Positions 24,586 to 39,000 of a stretch of 64,000 nt of DNA are shown here, piece after piece; the stretch's first letter is position 1, and every line of letters starts with the position of its first letter. The notes below the pieces were generated by a model that was given only the letters and a program-made list of their open reading frames with translations, was not told the DNA's origin and searched no databases. The DNA is taken from assembly GCA_947650365.1 (NCBI GenBank), contig OX393549.1, forward strand, positions 30,595,209-30,659,208. The letters are read 5' to 3'. Source of the stretch: Chamaelirium japonicum. Its lineage: Eukaryota; Streptophyta; Magnoliopsida; Liliales; Melanthiaceae. The translations under genes and the position numbers were made by a program.

Positions 24586-25628
24586 TTCGTACGATCCATT
24601 CGAATTCATTCCCACGATTATTTCTAATTCATTCATACGATCCATTCTAATTCATTCATACAATCCATTCTAATTCTTTCACACGATCCATTCTAATTCA
24701 TTCGTAGGATCCATTCTAATTCATTCGTACAATCTATTATATTTCATTCGTACGATCCATTCTTACTTATTAGTATGATCCATTCTAATTCATTCGGACG
24801 AATGTATCCATTCTAATTTATTCGTACGATCCATTCTAATTCATTCGTACGATCCATTCTAATTCATTCGTCCGATCCATTCTAATTCATTCGTCCGATC
24901 CATTCTAATTCATTCGCACGAATGTATCCATTCTAATTCATTCGTACGATCCATTCTAATTCATTCGTACGATCCATTCTAATTCATTCGTAAGATCCAT
25001 TCTAATTCATTCGTACGATCCATTCTAATTCATTCGTCCGATCCATTCTAATTCATTCGCACGAATGTATCCATTCTAATTCATTCGTACGATCCATTCT
25101 AATTCATTCGTACGATCCATTCTAATTCATTCGTAAGATCCATTCTAATTCATTCGTACGATCCATTCTAATTCATTCGTACGATCCATTCTAATTCATT
25201 CGCACGAATGTATCCATTCTAGTTTATTCGTATGATCCATTCTAATTCATTCGTACGATCCATTCTAATTCATTCCCACGATCCATTCTAATTTATTCGT
25301 ATGATCCATTCTAATTCATTCGTACGATCTATTCTAATTCATTCGCACGAATGTAACCATTCTAATTCATTCATACGATTCATTCTAATTCATTCGTATG
25401 AGCTATTCTAATTCATTCGTACGATCCATTCTAATTCATTCGTACGATCCATTGTAATTCATTCATACAATCCATTTAGATTCATTCGCACAAATATATC
25501 CATTCAAATTCATTCGTACGATCCAGTCTAATTCATTCGTACGATCCATTCTAATTCATTCGCACGAATATATCCATTCTAATTCTTTCGTACGATGCAT
25601 TCTAATTCATTCGTACGATTATCCATTC
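24586..25628 (-). repeat. Minus block 28
   Basis: It contains two tandem copies of a module of CGTCCG, CGCACGAATGTATCC, CGTACG, CGTACG and CGTAAG units (24870-25140). It ends at a once-only switch near GATTATCCATTCGTGCG. Confidence 0.91.
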
Positions 25629-25654
25629 GTGCGAATGAATTAGAATGGATCGTG
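25629..25654 (+). repeat. Single-unit plus island 29
   Basis: One plus-sense unit, GTGCGAATGAATTAG then AATGGATCGTGC, lies between two minus blocks. It is the smallest inverted block in the window. The right edge is J8. Confidence 0.88.
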
Positions 25655-26427
25655 CACGAATGTATCCATTCTAATTCATTCGTACGATCCATTCTAATTC
25701 ATTAATATGATCCATTCTAATTCATTCGTACGATCCATTCTAATTCATATGCACAAAGGTATCCATTCTAATCCATTCGTAGGATCCATTCTAATCCATT
25801 CGTATGATCCATTCTAATTCATTCGTATGATCCATTCTAATTTATTCGCTCGAACGTATCCATTCTAATCCATTCGTACGATCCATTCTAATCCATTCGT
25901 ACGATCCATTCTAATTCATTCGCATGAATGTAACCATTCTAATTCATTCATTTGATCCATTCTAATTCATTCGTACGATCCATTCTAATTCATTCGTCCG
26001 ATCCATTCTAATTCATTCGCACGAATGTATCCATTCTAATTCATTCGTACGATCCATTCTAATTCATTAATATGATCCATTCTAATTCATTCGTACGATC
26101 CATTCTAATTCATTCGTACGATCCATTCTAATTCATTCGTAAGATCCATTCTAATTCATTCATACGATCTATTCTAATTCATTCGTACGATCCATTCTAA
26201 TTCATTCGCACGAATGTATCCAGTCTAGTTCATTCGTACGATCCATTCTAATTCATTCGTACGATCCATTCTAATTCATTCGCACGAATGTATCCATTCT
26301 AATTAATTCGTACGATCCATTCTAATTCATTAATATGATCCATTCTAATTCAATCGTACGATCCATTCTAATTCATATGCACAAAGGTATCCATTCTAAT
26401 TCATTCGTACGATCCATTCTAATTCAA
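25655..26427 (-). repeat. Minus block 30
   Basis: The GCACAAAGGTATCC module occurs near 25750 and again near 26380. It ends at a once-only switch, AATTCAAGATCGTACG. Confidence 0.91.
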
Positions 26428-26964
26428 GATCGTACGAATGAATTAGAATGGATACATTCGTGCGAATGAATTAGAATTGATCGTACGAATGAATTAGAAT
26501 GGATCGTGCGAATGAATTAGAATGGATCGTACGAATGAACTAGAATGGATACATTCGTGCGAATGAATTAATATGGATCGTACGAATGAATTAGAATGGA
26601 TCGTACGAATGAATTAGAATGGATCGTACGAATGAATTAGAATGGATACATTCGTGCGAATGAATTAGAATGGATCCGACGAATGAATTAGAATGGATCG
26701 TACGAATGAATTAGAATGGATCGTACGAATGAATTATAATGGATACTTTCGTCCGAATGAATTAGAATGGATCATACGAATGAGTAAGAATGGATCGTAC
26801 GAATGAAATAGAATAGATTGTACGAATGAATTAGAATGGATCCTACGAATGAATTATAATGGATCGTGTGAAAGAATTAGAATGGATTGTATGAATGAAT
26901 TAGAATGGATCGTATGAATGAATTAGTATGGATCATGCGAATGAATCCGAATGGATCGTACGAA
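26428..26964 (+). repeat. Plus block 31
   Basis: It carries the CATACGAATGAGTAAG, GAAATAG, GAAAGAATTAG series that commonly precedes J3, with which it ends (GAATTC 26962-26967). Confidence 0.91.
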
Positions 26965-27348
26965 TTCATTCTAATTCATTCATACAATCCATTCTAATTC
27001 TTTCACACGATCTATTCTAATTCATTCGTAGGATTCATTCTAATTCATTCGTACAATCTATTCTATTTCATTCGTACGATCCATTCTTACTCATTCGTAT
27101 GATCCATTCTAATTCATTCGGAGAAATGTATCCATTCTAATTTATTCATACGATCCATTCTAATTAATTCGTACGATCCATTCTAATTCATTCGTATGAT
27201 CCATTCTAATTCATTCGTCCGATCCATTCTAATTCATTCGCACGAATGTATCCAATCTAATTCATTCGTACGGTCCATTCTAATTCATTCGCACAATCCA
27301 TTCTATTTTATTCGTACGATCCATTCTTACTCATTCGTATGATCCATT
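26965..27348 (-). repeat. Minus block 32
   Basis: Sixteen units. It ends at J6, where ATCCATTATGGAT (27342-27354) is a 13-bp palindrome. Confidence 0.91.
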
Positions 27349-28063
27349 ATGGATACATTCGTGCGAATGAATTAGAATGGATCATACGAATGAGTAAGAA
27401 TGGATCGTACGAATGAAATAGAATGGATTGTGCGAATGAATTAGAATGGATCGTACGAATGAATTAGAATGGATCGTGTGAAAGAATTAGAATGGATGGT
27501 ATGAATGAATTAGAATAGATCGTATGAATGAATTAGAATGGATCGTACGAATGAATTAGAATGGATCGTACGAATGAACTAGAATGGATACTTTTGTGCA
27601 AATGAATTAGAATGGATCGTAGGAATGAATTAGAATGGATCGTACGAATGAATTAGAATGGATCGTACGAATAAATTAGAATGGATCGTGTGAAAGAATT
27701 AGAATGGATGGTATGAATGAATTAGAATAGATCGTATGAATGAATTAGAATGGATCGTACGAATGAATTAGAATGGATCGTACGAATGAACTAGAATGGA
27801 TACTTTTGTGCAAATGAATTAGAATGGATCGTACGAATGAATTAGAATGGATCGTACGAATGAATTAGAATGGATCGTACGAATAAATTAGAATGGATAC
27901 ATTCGTCCGAATGAATTAGAATGGATCATACGAATGAGTAAGAATGGATCGTACGAATGAAATAGAATAGATTGTACGAATGAATTAGAATGGATCCTAC
28001 TAATGAATTAGAATAGATCGTGTGAAAGAATTAGAATGGATTGTATGAATGAATTAGAATGAA
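27349..28063 (+). repeat. Plus block 33
   Basis: It contains an internal tandem duplication of about 190 bp: the GTGTGAAAG, GGATGGTATG to GGATACTTTTGTGCAAATG run occurs at about 27475-27600 and 27687-27813. It ends at J4. Confidence 0.91.
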
Positions 28064-29207
28064 TTCGTACGATCCATTCGAATTCATTCGCACGATCTAT
28101 TCTAATTCATTCATACGATCCATTCTAATTCATTCATACAATCCATTCTAATTCTTTTATACGATCCATTCTAATTCATTTGTAGGATCCATTCTAATTC
28201 ATTCGTACAATCTATTCTATTTCATTCGTACGATCCATTCTTACTCATTCGTATGATCCATTCTAATTCATTCGGACGAATGTATCAATTCTAATTTATT
28301 CGTACAATCCATTCTAATTCATTCGTACGATTCATTCTAATTCATTCGTACGATCCATTCTAATTCATTCGTCCGATCCATTCTAATTTATTCGCACGAA
28401 TGTATCTATTCTAATTCATTCGTACGATCCATTCGCACAATCTATTCTAATTCATTCATACGATCCATTCTAATTCATTCGCACGAATGTATCCATTCTA
28501 ATTCATTCATACGATCCATTCTACTTCATTCGTACTATCCATACTAATTCACTTATACGATCTATTCTAATTCATTCATACGATGCATTCTAATTCATTT
28601 GCATGAATATATCCATTCTAATTCATTCGTACGATCCATTCTAATTCCTTCGTACGATCCATTCTAATTCCTTTGTACGATCCATTCTAATTCCTTCGTA
28701 CGATCCATTCTATTTCATTCGTATGATCCATTCTAATTCCTTCGTACGATCCACTCTAATTCCTTCGTATCCATTCTAATTCACTCATACGATCCATTCT
28801 AATTCATTCGTACAATCCATTCTAATTCATTCGCACGAATGTATCCATTCTAGTTCATTTGTACGATCCATTCTAATTCATTCGTACGATCCATTCTAAT
28901 TCATTCGCACGATCCATTCTAATTCATTCGTACGATCCATTCTAATTCATTCATACGATCCATTCTAATTCATTCGTACGATCCATTCTAATTCATTCGC
29001 ACAAATGTATCCATTCTAATTCCTTCGTACGATCCATTCTAATTCATTCATACAATCCATTCTAATTCTTTCACACGATCCATTCTAATTCATTCGTACG
29101 ATCCATTCTAATTCATTCGTGCAATCCATTCTATTTCATTCGTACGATCCATTCTTACTCATTCGTACGATCCATTATAATTCATTCACACGAATGTATC
29201 CATTCGT
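28064..29207 (-). repeat. Minus block 34
   Basis: It holds a TTCCTTCGTACG run near 28640-28770 like the one near 3270-3410. It ends at J2 with CGTACG 29205-29210. Confidence 0.92.
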
Positions 29208-31168
29208 ACGAATGAATTAGAATAGATTGTACGAATGAATTAGAATGGATCGTACGAATGAATTAGAATGGATCGTACGAAGGAATTAGAATGGATCGTA
29301 CGAATGAATTAGAATGGATCGTACGAATGAATTAGAATAGATCGTACGAATGAATTAGAATGGATCGTACGAAGGAATTAGAAAGGATCGTACGAATGAA
29401 TTAGAATGGATATATTCGTGCAAATGAATTAGAATGGATCGTATGAATGTATTAGAATGGATCGTATGAGTGAATTAGAATGGATCGTACGAATGAATTA
29501 GAATGGATTGTATGAATGAATTAGAATGGATCGTACGAATGAATTAGAATGGATCGTATGAATGAATTAGAATTGATCGTACGAATGAATTAGAATGGAT
29601 CGTGCGAATGGATTAGAATGGATCGTACGAATGAATTAGAATGGATCGTACGAATGACCTAGAATGGATACATTCGTGCGAATGAATTAGAATGGATCAT
29701 ACGAATGAATTAGAATGGATCGTACGAATGAATTAGAATGGATCGTACGAATGGATTAGAATGGATCAGACGAATGAATTAGAATGGATCGTGCGAATGA
29801 ATTAGAATGGATCGAACGAATGAATTAGAATGGATATATTCAAGCGAATGAGTTAGAATAGATCGTAGGAATGAATTAGAGTGGATCATACGAATGAATT
29901 AGAATGGATCGTACGAACGAATTAGAATGGATCGTGCGAACGAATTAGAATGGATCATATGAACGAATTAGAATGGATCGTACTAATGAATTAGAATAGA
30001 TACATTCGAGCGAATGAATTAGAATGGATCGTACGAATGAATTAGAATAGATCATAGGAATGAATTAGAATGGATCGTGCAAATGAATTAGAATGGATAC
30101 ATTCGTGCGAATGAATTAGAATGGATCGTGCGAATGAATTAGAATGGATCGTATGAATGACTTAGAATGGATATATTTGAAGGAATAAATTAGAATAGAT
30201 CATACGAATGAATTAGAATGGATCGTACGAATGAATTAGAATGGATAGTGCGAATGAATTAGAATGGATCGTACGAATGAATTAGAATGGATACATTCGT
30301 GCGAATGAATTAGAATGGATCATACGAATGAGTAAGAATGGATCGTACGAATGAAATAAAATGGATTATACAAATGAATTAGAATGGATACATTCGTGCG
30401 AATGAATTAGAATGGATCGTATGTACGAATGAATTAGAATGGATACATTCGTGCGAATGAATTAGAATGGATCGTACGAATGAATTAGAATGGATCGTGC
30501 GAATGAATTAGAATAGATCGTACGAATGAATTAGAATGGATTGTACGAATGAACTAGAATGGATACATTCGTGCGAATGAATTAGAATGGATCGTACGAA
30601 TAAATTAGAATAGATCGTACGAATGAATTATAATGGATCTTACGAATGAATTAGAATGGATCGTACGAATAAATTAGAATGGATCGTATGAATGGTTTAG
30701 AATGGATACATTCGTGCGAATGAATTAGAATGGATTGGACGAATGAATTAGAATGGATCGTACGAATGAATTGGAATGGATATATTCGTGCAAATGAATT
30801 AGAATGGATCATATGAATGTATTAGAATGGATCATATGAGTGAATTAGAATGGATCGTACGAATGAATTAGAATGGATTGTATGAATGAATTAGAATGGA
30901 TCGTACGAATGAATTAGAATGGATCATACGAATTTATTAGAATGGATCATACGAATGAATTAGAATGGATCGTACGAATGAATTAGAATGGATCGTACGA
31001 ATGAATTAGAATGGATACATTCGTGCGAATGAATTAGAATGGATTGTGCGAATGAATTAGAATGGATCGTATGAATGAATTAGAATGGATCATATTAATG
31101 AATTAGAATGGATCGTACGAATGAATTAGAATGGATACATTCATGCGAATGAATTAGAATGGATCGTG
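29208..31168 (+). repeat. Plus block 35
   Basis: It starts with GAATAGATTGTACG and GAAGGAATTAG units. It contains GGATATATTTGAAGG at 30169, shared with plus block 3, and GGATTATACAAATG near 30361, shared with the 54-61 kb super-repeats. It ends at J8. Confidence 0.93.
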
Positions 31169-34100
31169 CACGAATGTATCCATTCTAATTCATTCGTACG
31201 ATCCATTCTAATTCATTAATATGATCCATTCTAATTCATTCGTACGATCCATTCTAATTCCTATGCACAAAGGTATCCATTCTAATCCATTCGTAGGATC
31301 CATTCTAATCCATTCGTATGATCCATTCTAATTCATTCGTACGATCCATTCTAATTCATTCGCTCGAATGTATCCTTTCTAATCCATTCGTACGATCCAT
31401 TCTAATCCATTCGTACGATCCATTCTAATTCGTTCGCATGAATGTAACCATTCTAATTCATTCATTTGATCCATTCTAATTCATTCGTACGATCCATTCT
31501 AATTCATTCGTCCGATCCATTCTAATTCATTTGCACGAATGTATCCATTCTAATTCATTCGTACGATCCATTCTAATTCATTCGTACGATCCATTCTAAT
31601 TCATTCGTAAGATCCATTCTAATTCATTCGTACGATCCATTCTAATTCATTCGTACGATCCGTTCTAATTCATTCGCACGAATGTATCCATTCTAGTTCA
31701 TTTGTACGATCCATTCTAATTCATTCGTACGATCCATTCTAATTCATTCGCACGATCCATTCTAATTCATTCGTACGATCAATTCTAATTCATTCGCACG
31801 AATGTATCCATTCTAATTCATTCATACGATCTATTCTAATTCATTCGTAAGATCCATTCTAATTCATTCGTACGATCCATTCTAATTCATTCGTCCGATC
31901 CGTTCTAATTTATTAGCACGAATGTATCCATTCTAGTTCATTCATACGATCCATTCTATTTCATTCGTACGATCGATTCTTACTCATTCGTATGATCCAT
32001 TCTAATTCATTCGGACGAATGTATCCATTCTAATTTATTCGTACGATCTATTCTAATTCATTCGTACGATCCATTCTAATTCATTCGTACGATGCATTCT
32101 AATTTATTCGTCCGATCCGTTCTAATTCATTCGCACGAATGTATCCATTCTAATTCATTCGTACGATCCATTCTAATTCATTCGTACGATCCATTCTAAT
32201 TCATTCGTAAGATCCATTCTAATTCATTCATACGATCCATTCTAATTCATTCGTACGATCCATTCTAATTCATTCGCACGAATGTATCCATTCTAGTTCA
32301 TTCATACGATCCATTCTAATTCATTCGTACGATCTATTCTAATTCATACGCACGATCCATTCTAATTCATTCGTACGATCAATTCTAATTCATTCGCACG
32401 AATGTATCCATTCTAATTCATTCGTACGATCCATTCTAATTCATTCATACGATCCATTCTAATTCATTCATACAATCCATTCTAATTCTTTCACACGATC
32501 CATTCTAATTCATTCGTAGGATCCATTCTAATTCATTCGTACAATCTATTCTATTTCATTCGTATGATCCATTCTTACTCATTCGTATGATCCATTCCAA
32601 TTCATTCGCACGAATGTATCCATTCTAATTCATTCGCATGAATCCATTCTAATTCATTCGTACAATCCATTCTATTTCATTCGTATGATCCATTCTTACT
32701 CATTCGTACGATCCATTATAATTCATTCGTAAGATCCATTCTAATTCATTCGTACGATCCATTCTAATTCATTCGCATGATCCATTCTAATTCATTCATA
32801 CAATCCATTCTAATTCATTCCGTACGATCAATTCTAATTCATTCGCTCGAATGTATCCATTCTAATCCATTCGTACGATCCATTCTAATTCATTCGCATG
32901 AATGTAACCATTCTAATTCATTCATTTGATCCATTCTAATTTATTCGTACGATCCATTCTAATTCATTAGCATGATCCATGCTAATTCATTCGTTCGATC
33001 AATTCTAATTCATTAGCACGATCCATTCTAATTCATTCGTACGATCCATTCTAATTCATTCGCACGATCCATTCTAATTCATTCATAGGATCCATTCTAA
33101 TTCATTCATACGATCTATTCTAATTCTTTCGCACGAATGTATTCATTCTAATTCATTCGCACGAATATATACATTCTAATTCATTCGTACGAATCCATTC
33201 TAATTCATTCGTACAATCTATTCTATTTCATTCGTACGATCCATTCTAGTTCATTCGTACGATCCATTCTAATTCATTCGTACGATCCATTCTAATTCAT
33301 TCGTATGATCCATTCTAATTAATTCGTATGATCCATTCTAATTCATTCGTACGATCCATTCTAATTCATTCATACAATCCATTCTAATTCATTCGCACGA
33401 ATGTATCCATTCTAATTAATTCGTACGATCCATTCTAATTCATTCGTATGATCCATTCTTATTCATTCACACGATCTAGTCTAATGGATTCGCACGATTC
33501 ATTCTAATTCATTCGCACGAATGTATCCATTATAATTCATTCATACGATCCATTCTAATTCATTCGTACGATCCATTCTAATTCATTCGCACAAAAGTAT
33601 CCATTCTAATTCATTCGTACGATCAATTCTAATTCATTCACAAAATCTATTCTAATTCATTCATACTATCCATTCTAATTCATTCGCACGATCCATTCTA
33701 ATTCATTCGTACGATCCATTCTAATTCTTTCACACGATCCATTCTAATTCATTCGTATGATCCATTCTAATTCATTCGCACGATCCATTCTAATTCATTC
33801 GTACGATCCATTCTAATTCATTCATACGATCCATTCTAATTCATTCGTACGATCCATTCTAATTCATTCGCACAAATGTATCCAATCTAATTTATTCATA
33901 CGATCCATTCTTACTCATTCGTATGATCCATTCTATTTCATTCGTACGATCCATTCTAATTCATTCGTACGATCCATTCTAATTCCTTCGTACGATCCAT
34001 TCTAATTCATTCGTACGATCCATTCTAATTCATTCATACAATCCATTCTAATTCTTTCACACGATGCATTCTAATTCATTCGTACGATCCATTCTAATTC

Positions 34101-34193
34101 ATTCGTGCAATCCATTCTATTTCATTCGTACGATCCATTCTTACTCATTCGTACGATCCATTCTAATTCATTCACACGAATGTATCCATTCGT
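31169..34193 (-). repeat. Minus block 36
   Basis: At 3.0 kb this is one of the longest single-orientation minus blocks. It opens with a clean copy of the GCACAAAGGTATCC module (31172-31560). Irregular joints include CATTCCGTACG near 32817. It ends at J2. Confidence 0.93.
31172..31560 (-). repeat. Higher-order module with GCACAAAGGTATCC marker (type copy)
   Basis: Ordered variants in minus sense: CACGAATGTATCC, GTACG, TTAATATG, GTACG, TATGCACAAAGGTATCC, CCATTCGTAGG, CCATTCGTATG, GTACG, GCTCGAATGTATCC, two CCATTCGTACG units, GCATGAATGTAACC, CATTTGATCC, GTACG, CGTCCG. The same order is found near 4130-4330 (shortened), 9290-9490, 21830-22140, 22653-23010, 25660-26020, 37510-37860 and 50940-51240 (deleted). 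Reversed on the plus strand it occurs near 15670-15960, 42250-42540, 52015-52270 and 55020-55290. Confidence 0.88.
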
Positions 34194-34893
34194 ACGAATG
34201 AATTAGAATAGATTGTACGAATGAATTAGAATGGATCGTACGAATGAATTAGAATGGATCGTACGAAGGAATTAGAATGGATCGTACGAATGAATTAGAA
34301 TGGATCGTACGAATGAATTAGAATAGATCGTACGAATGAATTAGAATGGATCGTACGAAGGAATTAGAATGGATCGTACGAATGAATTAGACTGGATCGT
34401 ACGAATGATTTTGAATGGATACATTTGTGCGAATGAATCTAAATGGATTGTATGAATGAATTACAATGGATCGTACGAATGAATTAGAATGGATCGTACG
34501 AATGAATTAGAATAGCTCATACGAATGAATTAGAATGAATCGTATGAATGAATTAGAAGGGTTACATTCGTGCGAATGAATTAGAATAGATCGTACGAAT
34601 GAATTAGAATGGATCGTACGAATAAATTATAATGGATCGTGGGAATGAATTAGAATGGATCGTACGAATGAATTAGAATGGATCCACGGAATGAGTTAGA
34701 ATGGATCATACGAATGAATTAGAATGGATTGTACGAATGAATTAGAATGGATTGTGCGAATGAATTAGAATGGATCGTATGAATGAATAAGAATGGATCG
34801 TACGAATGAATTAGAATGGATCGTGCGAATGAATTAGCATGAATCGTACGAATGTATTAGAATGGATCATACGAATGAATTAGAATGAATCGT
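34194..34893 (+). repeat. Plus block 37
   Basis: The end region 34390-34893 matches 61980-62483 without a length change, and 34582-34893 also matches 1-312. Markers are GAATGAATCTAAATGG at 34431 and ATCCACGGAATG near 34682. It ends at J12. Confidence 0.93.
34390..34893. repeat. Segmental duplicate of 61980-62483
   Basis: A constant offset of 27590 at 34431 and 34871, with no net length change over about 500 bases. Both end at J12, after which the flanks differ. Confidence 0.9.
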
Positions 34894-35650
34894 ACGATCC
34901 ATTCTAATTCAATCGTCCGATCCATTCTAATTCATTCGCATGAATGTATCTATTCTAATTCATTCGTACAATCCATTCTATTTCATTCGTACGATCCATT
35001 CTTACTCATTCGTATGATCCATTCTAATTTATTCGTATGATCCATTCTAATTCATTCGTACGATCCATTCTAATTCATTCGTACGATCCATTCTAATTCA
35101 TTCGCACGATCCATTCTAATTCATTCATACGGTCCATTCTAATTCATTCATACGATCCATTCTAATTCATTCCTACAATCCATTCTAATTCATTCGCCCG
35201 ATCCATTCTAATTCATTCATACGATCCATTCTATTCGAATGGATCATGCGATCCATTCGAATTCATTCGCACGATCCATTCTAATTCATTCATACGATCC
35301 ATTCTAATTCATTCATACAATGCATTCTAATTCTTTCACACGATCCATTCTAATTCATTCGTACGATCCATTCTAATTCATTCGTACAATCCATTCTATT
35401 TCATTTGTACGATCCATTCTTACTCATTCGTATGATCCATTCTAATTCATTCGTACGATCCATTCTAATTCATTTGTACGATCCATTCTAATTCATTCGT
35501 ACAATCCATTCTATTTCATTCGTACGATCGATTCTTACTCATTCGTATGATCCATTCTAATTCATTCGCATGAATGTATCCATTCTAACTCATTCATACA
35601 ATCCATTCTAATTCATTCCGTACGATCCATTCTAATTCATTCGTACGATC
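34894..35650 (-). repeat. Minus block 38, insert-free paralogue of minus block 2
   Basis: It aligns with 313-783, including the palindrome at 35236-35259, and continues through GTACAATCC at 35385 where copy 1 instead enters the gag fragment. It ends at a once-only switch near CGTACGATCATACG. Confidence 0.92.
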
Positions 35651-36076
35651 ATACGAATGAATTAGAATGGATCGTACGAATGAATTAGAATAGATTGTGC
35701 GAATAAATTAGAATGGATCGTACGAATGAATTAGAATGGATCGTCCGAATGAATTCGAATGGATCATACAAATGAGAAAGAATGGATCGTACGAATGAAT
35801 TAGAATGGATCGTACGAATGAATTAGAATGGATCGTACGTATAAATTAGAATGGATACATTCGTCCGAATGAATTAGAATGGATCATACGAATGAGTAAG
35901 AATGGATCGTACGAATGAAATAGAATAGATTGTGCGAATGAATTAGAATGGATCCTACGAATGAATTAGAATGGATCGTGTGAAAGAATTAGAATGGATT
36001 GTATGAATGAATTAGAATGAATCGTATGAATGAATTAGAATGGATCGTGCGAATGAATTCGAATGGATCGTACGAA
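35651..36076 (+). repeat. Plus block 39
   Basis: Eighteen units with a GAGAAAG variant near 35774. It ends at J3 (GAATTC 36074-36079). Confidence 0.91.
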
Positions 36077-39000
36077 TTCATTCTAATTCATTCATACAAT
36101 CCATTCTAATTCTTTCACACGATCCATTCTAATTCATTTGTACGTTCCATTCTAATTCATTAGCACGATCCATGCTAATTCATTCGTTCGATCAATTCTA
36201 ATTCATTAGCACGATCCATTCTAATTCATTCATACGATCCATTCTAATTCATTCGCACGATCCATTCTAATTCATTTATAGGATCCATTCTAATTCATTC
36301 ATACGATCTATTCTAATTCTTTCACACGAATGTATCCATTCTAATTCGTTTGCACGAATGTATTCATTCTAATTCATTCGTACGATCCATTCTAATTCAT
36401 TCGCACGATCCATTCTAATTCATTCGTACGATCAATTCTAATTCATTCGCACGAATGTATCCATTCTAATTCATTCGTACGATCCATTCTAATTCATTCA
36501 TAGGATCCATTCTAATTCATTCATACAATCCATTCTAATTCATTCGCACGAATGTATCCATTCTAATTCATTCGTACGATCGGTTCTAATTCATTCACAA
36601 AATCTATTCTAATTCATTCATACGATCTATTCTAATTCATTCACACGAATGTATCCATTCTAATTCATTCATACGATCCATTCTAATTCATTCGTACGAT
36701 CCATTCTAATTCATTCATACAATCCATTCTAATTCTTTCACACGATCCATTCTAATTCATTCGTAGGATCCATTCTAATTCATTCGCACAATCCATTCTA
36801 ATTCATTCGTACAATCCATTCTAATTCATTCGTATGATCCATTCTAACTCATTCGGTGGATCCATTCTAATTCATTCGTACGATCCATTCTAATTCATTC
36901 CCACGATCCATTCTAATTTATTCGTACGATCCATTCTAATTCATTCGTACGATCTATTCTAATTCACTCGCACGAATGTAACCATTCTAATTCATTCATA
37001 CGATTCATTCTAATTCATTCGTATGAGCTATGCTAATTCATTCGTACGATCCATTCTAATTCATTCGTACGATCCATTGTAATTCATTCGTCAGATCCAT
37101 TCTAATTTATTCGCACGATCCATTCTAATTCATTCGTCCGATCCATTCTAATTCTAATTCATTCTAATTTCATTCATAGGATCCATTCTTATTCATTCGT
37201 ATAATCTATTCTAATTCATTCGCACGAATGTATCCATTCTAATTCATTCGTACGATCCATTCTAATTCATTCATACAATCCATTCTAATTCATTCGTATG
37301 ATCCATTCTAATTAATTCGTATGATCCATTCTAATTCATTCGTACGATCCATTCTAATTCATTCATACAATCCATTCTAATTCATTCGCACGAATGTATC
37401 CATTCTAATTCATTCGTACGATCCATTCTAATTCATTCGTATGATCTATTCTTATTCATTCGCACGATCCAGTCTAATTGATTCGCACGATCCATTCTAA
37501 TTCATTCGCACGAATGTATCCATTCTAATTCATTCGTACGATCCATTCTAATTCATTAATATGATCCATTCTAATTCATTCGTACGATCCATTCTAATTC
37601 ATATGCACAAAGGTATCCATTCTAATCCATTCGTAGGATCCATTCTAATCCATTCGTACGATCCATTCTAATTCATTCGTACGATCCATTCTAATTCATT
37701 CGCTCGAATGTATCCATTCTAATCCATTCGTACGATCCATTCTAATCCATTCGTGCGATCCATTCTAATTCATTCGCATGAATGTAACCATTCTAATTCA
37801 TTCATTTGATCCATTCGAATTCATTCGTATGATCCATTCTAATTCATTCGTCCGATCCATTCTAATTCATTCGCACGAATGGATACATTCTAGTTCATTC
37901 GTACGATCCATTCTAATTCATTCATACGATCCATTCTAATTCATTCGTACGATCCATTCTAATTCATCCATACAATCCATTCGAATTCATTCGCACGATC
38001 CATTCTAATTCACTCATACGATCCATTCTAATACATTCATACGATCCATTCTAATTCATTTGCACGAATATATCCATTCTAATTCATTCGTACGATCAAT
38101 TCTAATTCCTTCGTACGATCCATTCTAATTCATTCGTACGATCCATTCTAATTTATTCATACGATCCATTCTAATTCATTCGTACGATCCATTCTAATTC
38201 ATTCGCACAAATGTATCGATTCTAATTCATTCGTACGATCCATTCTAATTCATTCGTACGATCCAGTCTAATTCATTCGTATGATCCATTCTAATTCATT
38301 CGTACGATCCATTCTAATTCATTCATACAATCCATTCTAGTTCATTCGCGAATGTATCCATTCTAATTCATTCGTACGATCCATTCTAATTCATTCGTAC
38401 GATCCATTCTAATTCATTCGTACGATCCATTCTAATTCATTCATATGATCTATTCTTATTCATTCATACAATCCATTCTAATTCTTTCACACGATCCATT
38501 CTAATTCATTCGTACGATCCATTCTAATTCATTCGTACGATCGATTCTAATTCATTCATACAATCCATTCTAATTCATTCGCACGAATATACCCATTCTA
38601 ATCCATTGGTATGATCCATTCTAATCCATTCGTACGATCCATTCTAATTCATTCGCATGAATGTAACTATTCTAATTCATTCATTTGATCCATTCTAATT
38701 CATTCGTATGATCCATTCTAATTCATTCGTCCGATCCATTCTAATTCATTCGCACGAATGTATCCATTCTAATTCATTCGTACGATCCATTCTAATCCAT
38801 TCTAATTCTTTCACACGATCCATTCTAATTCATTCGTAGGATCCATTCTAATTCATTCGTACAATTTATTCTATTTCATTCGTACGATCCATTCTTACTC
38901 ATTCATATGATCCATTCTAATTCATTCGGACTAGTGTATCCATTCTAATTTATTCGTACGATCCATTCTAATTCATTCGTAAGATCCATTCTAATTCATT

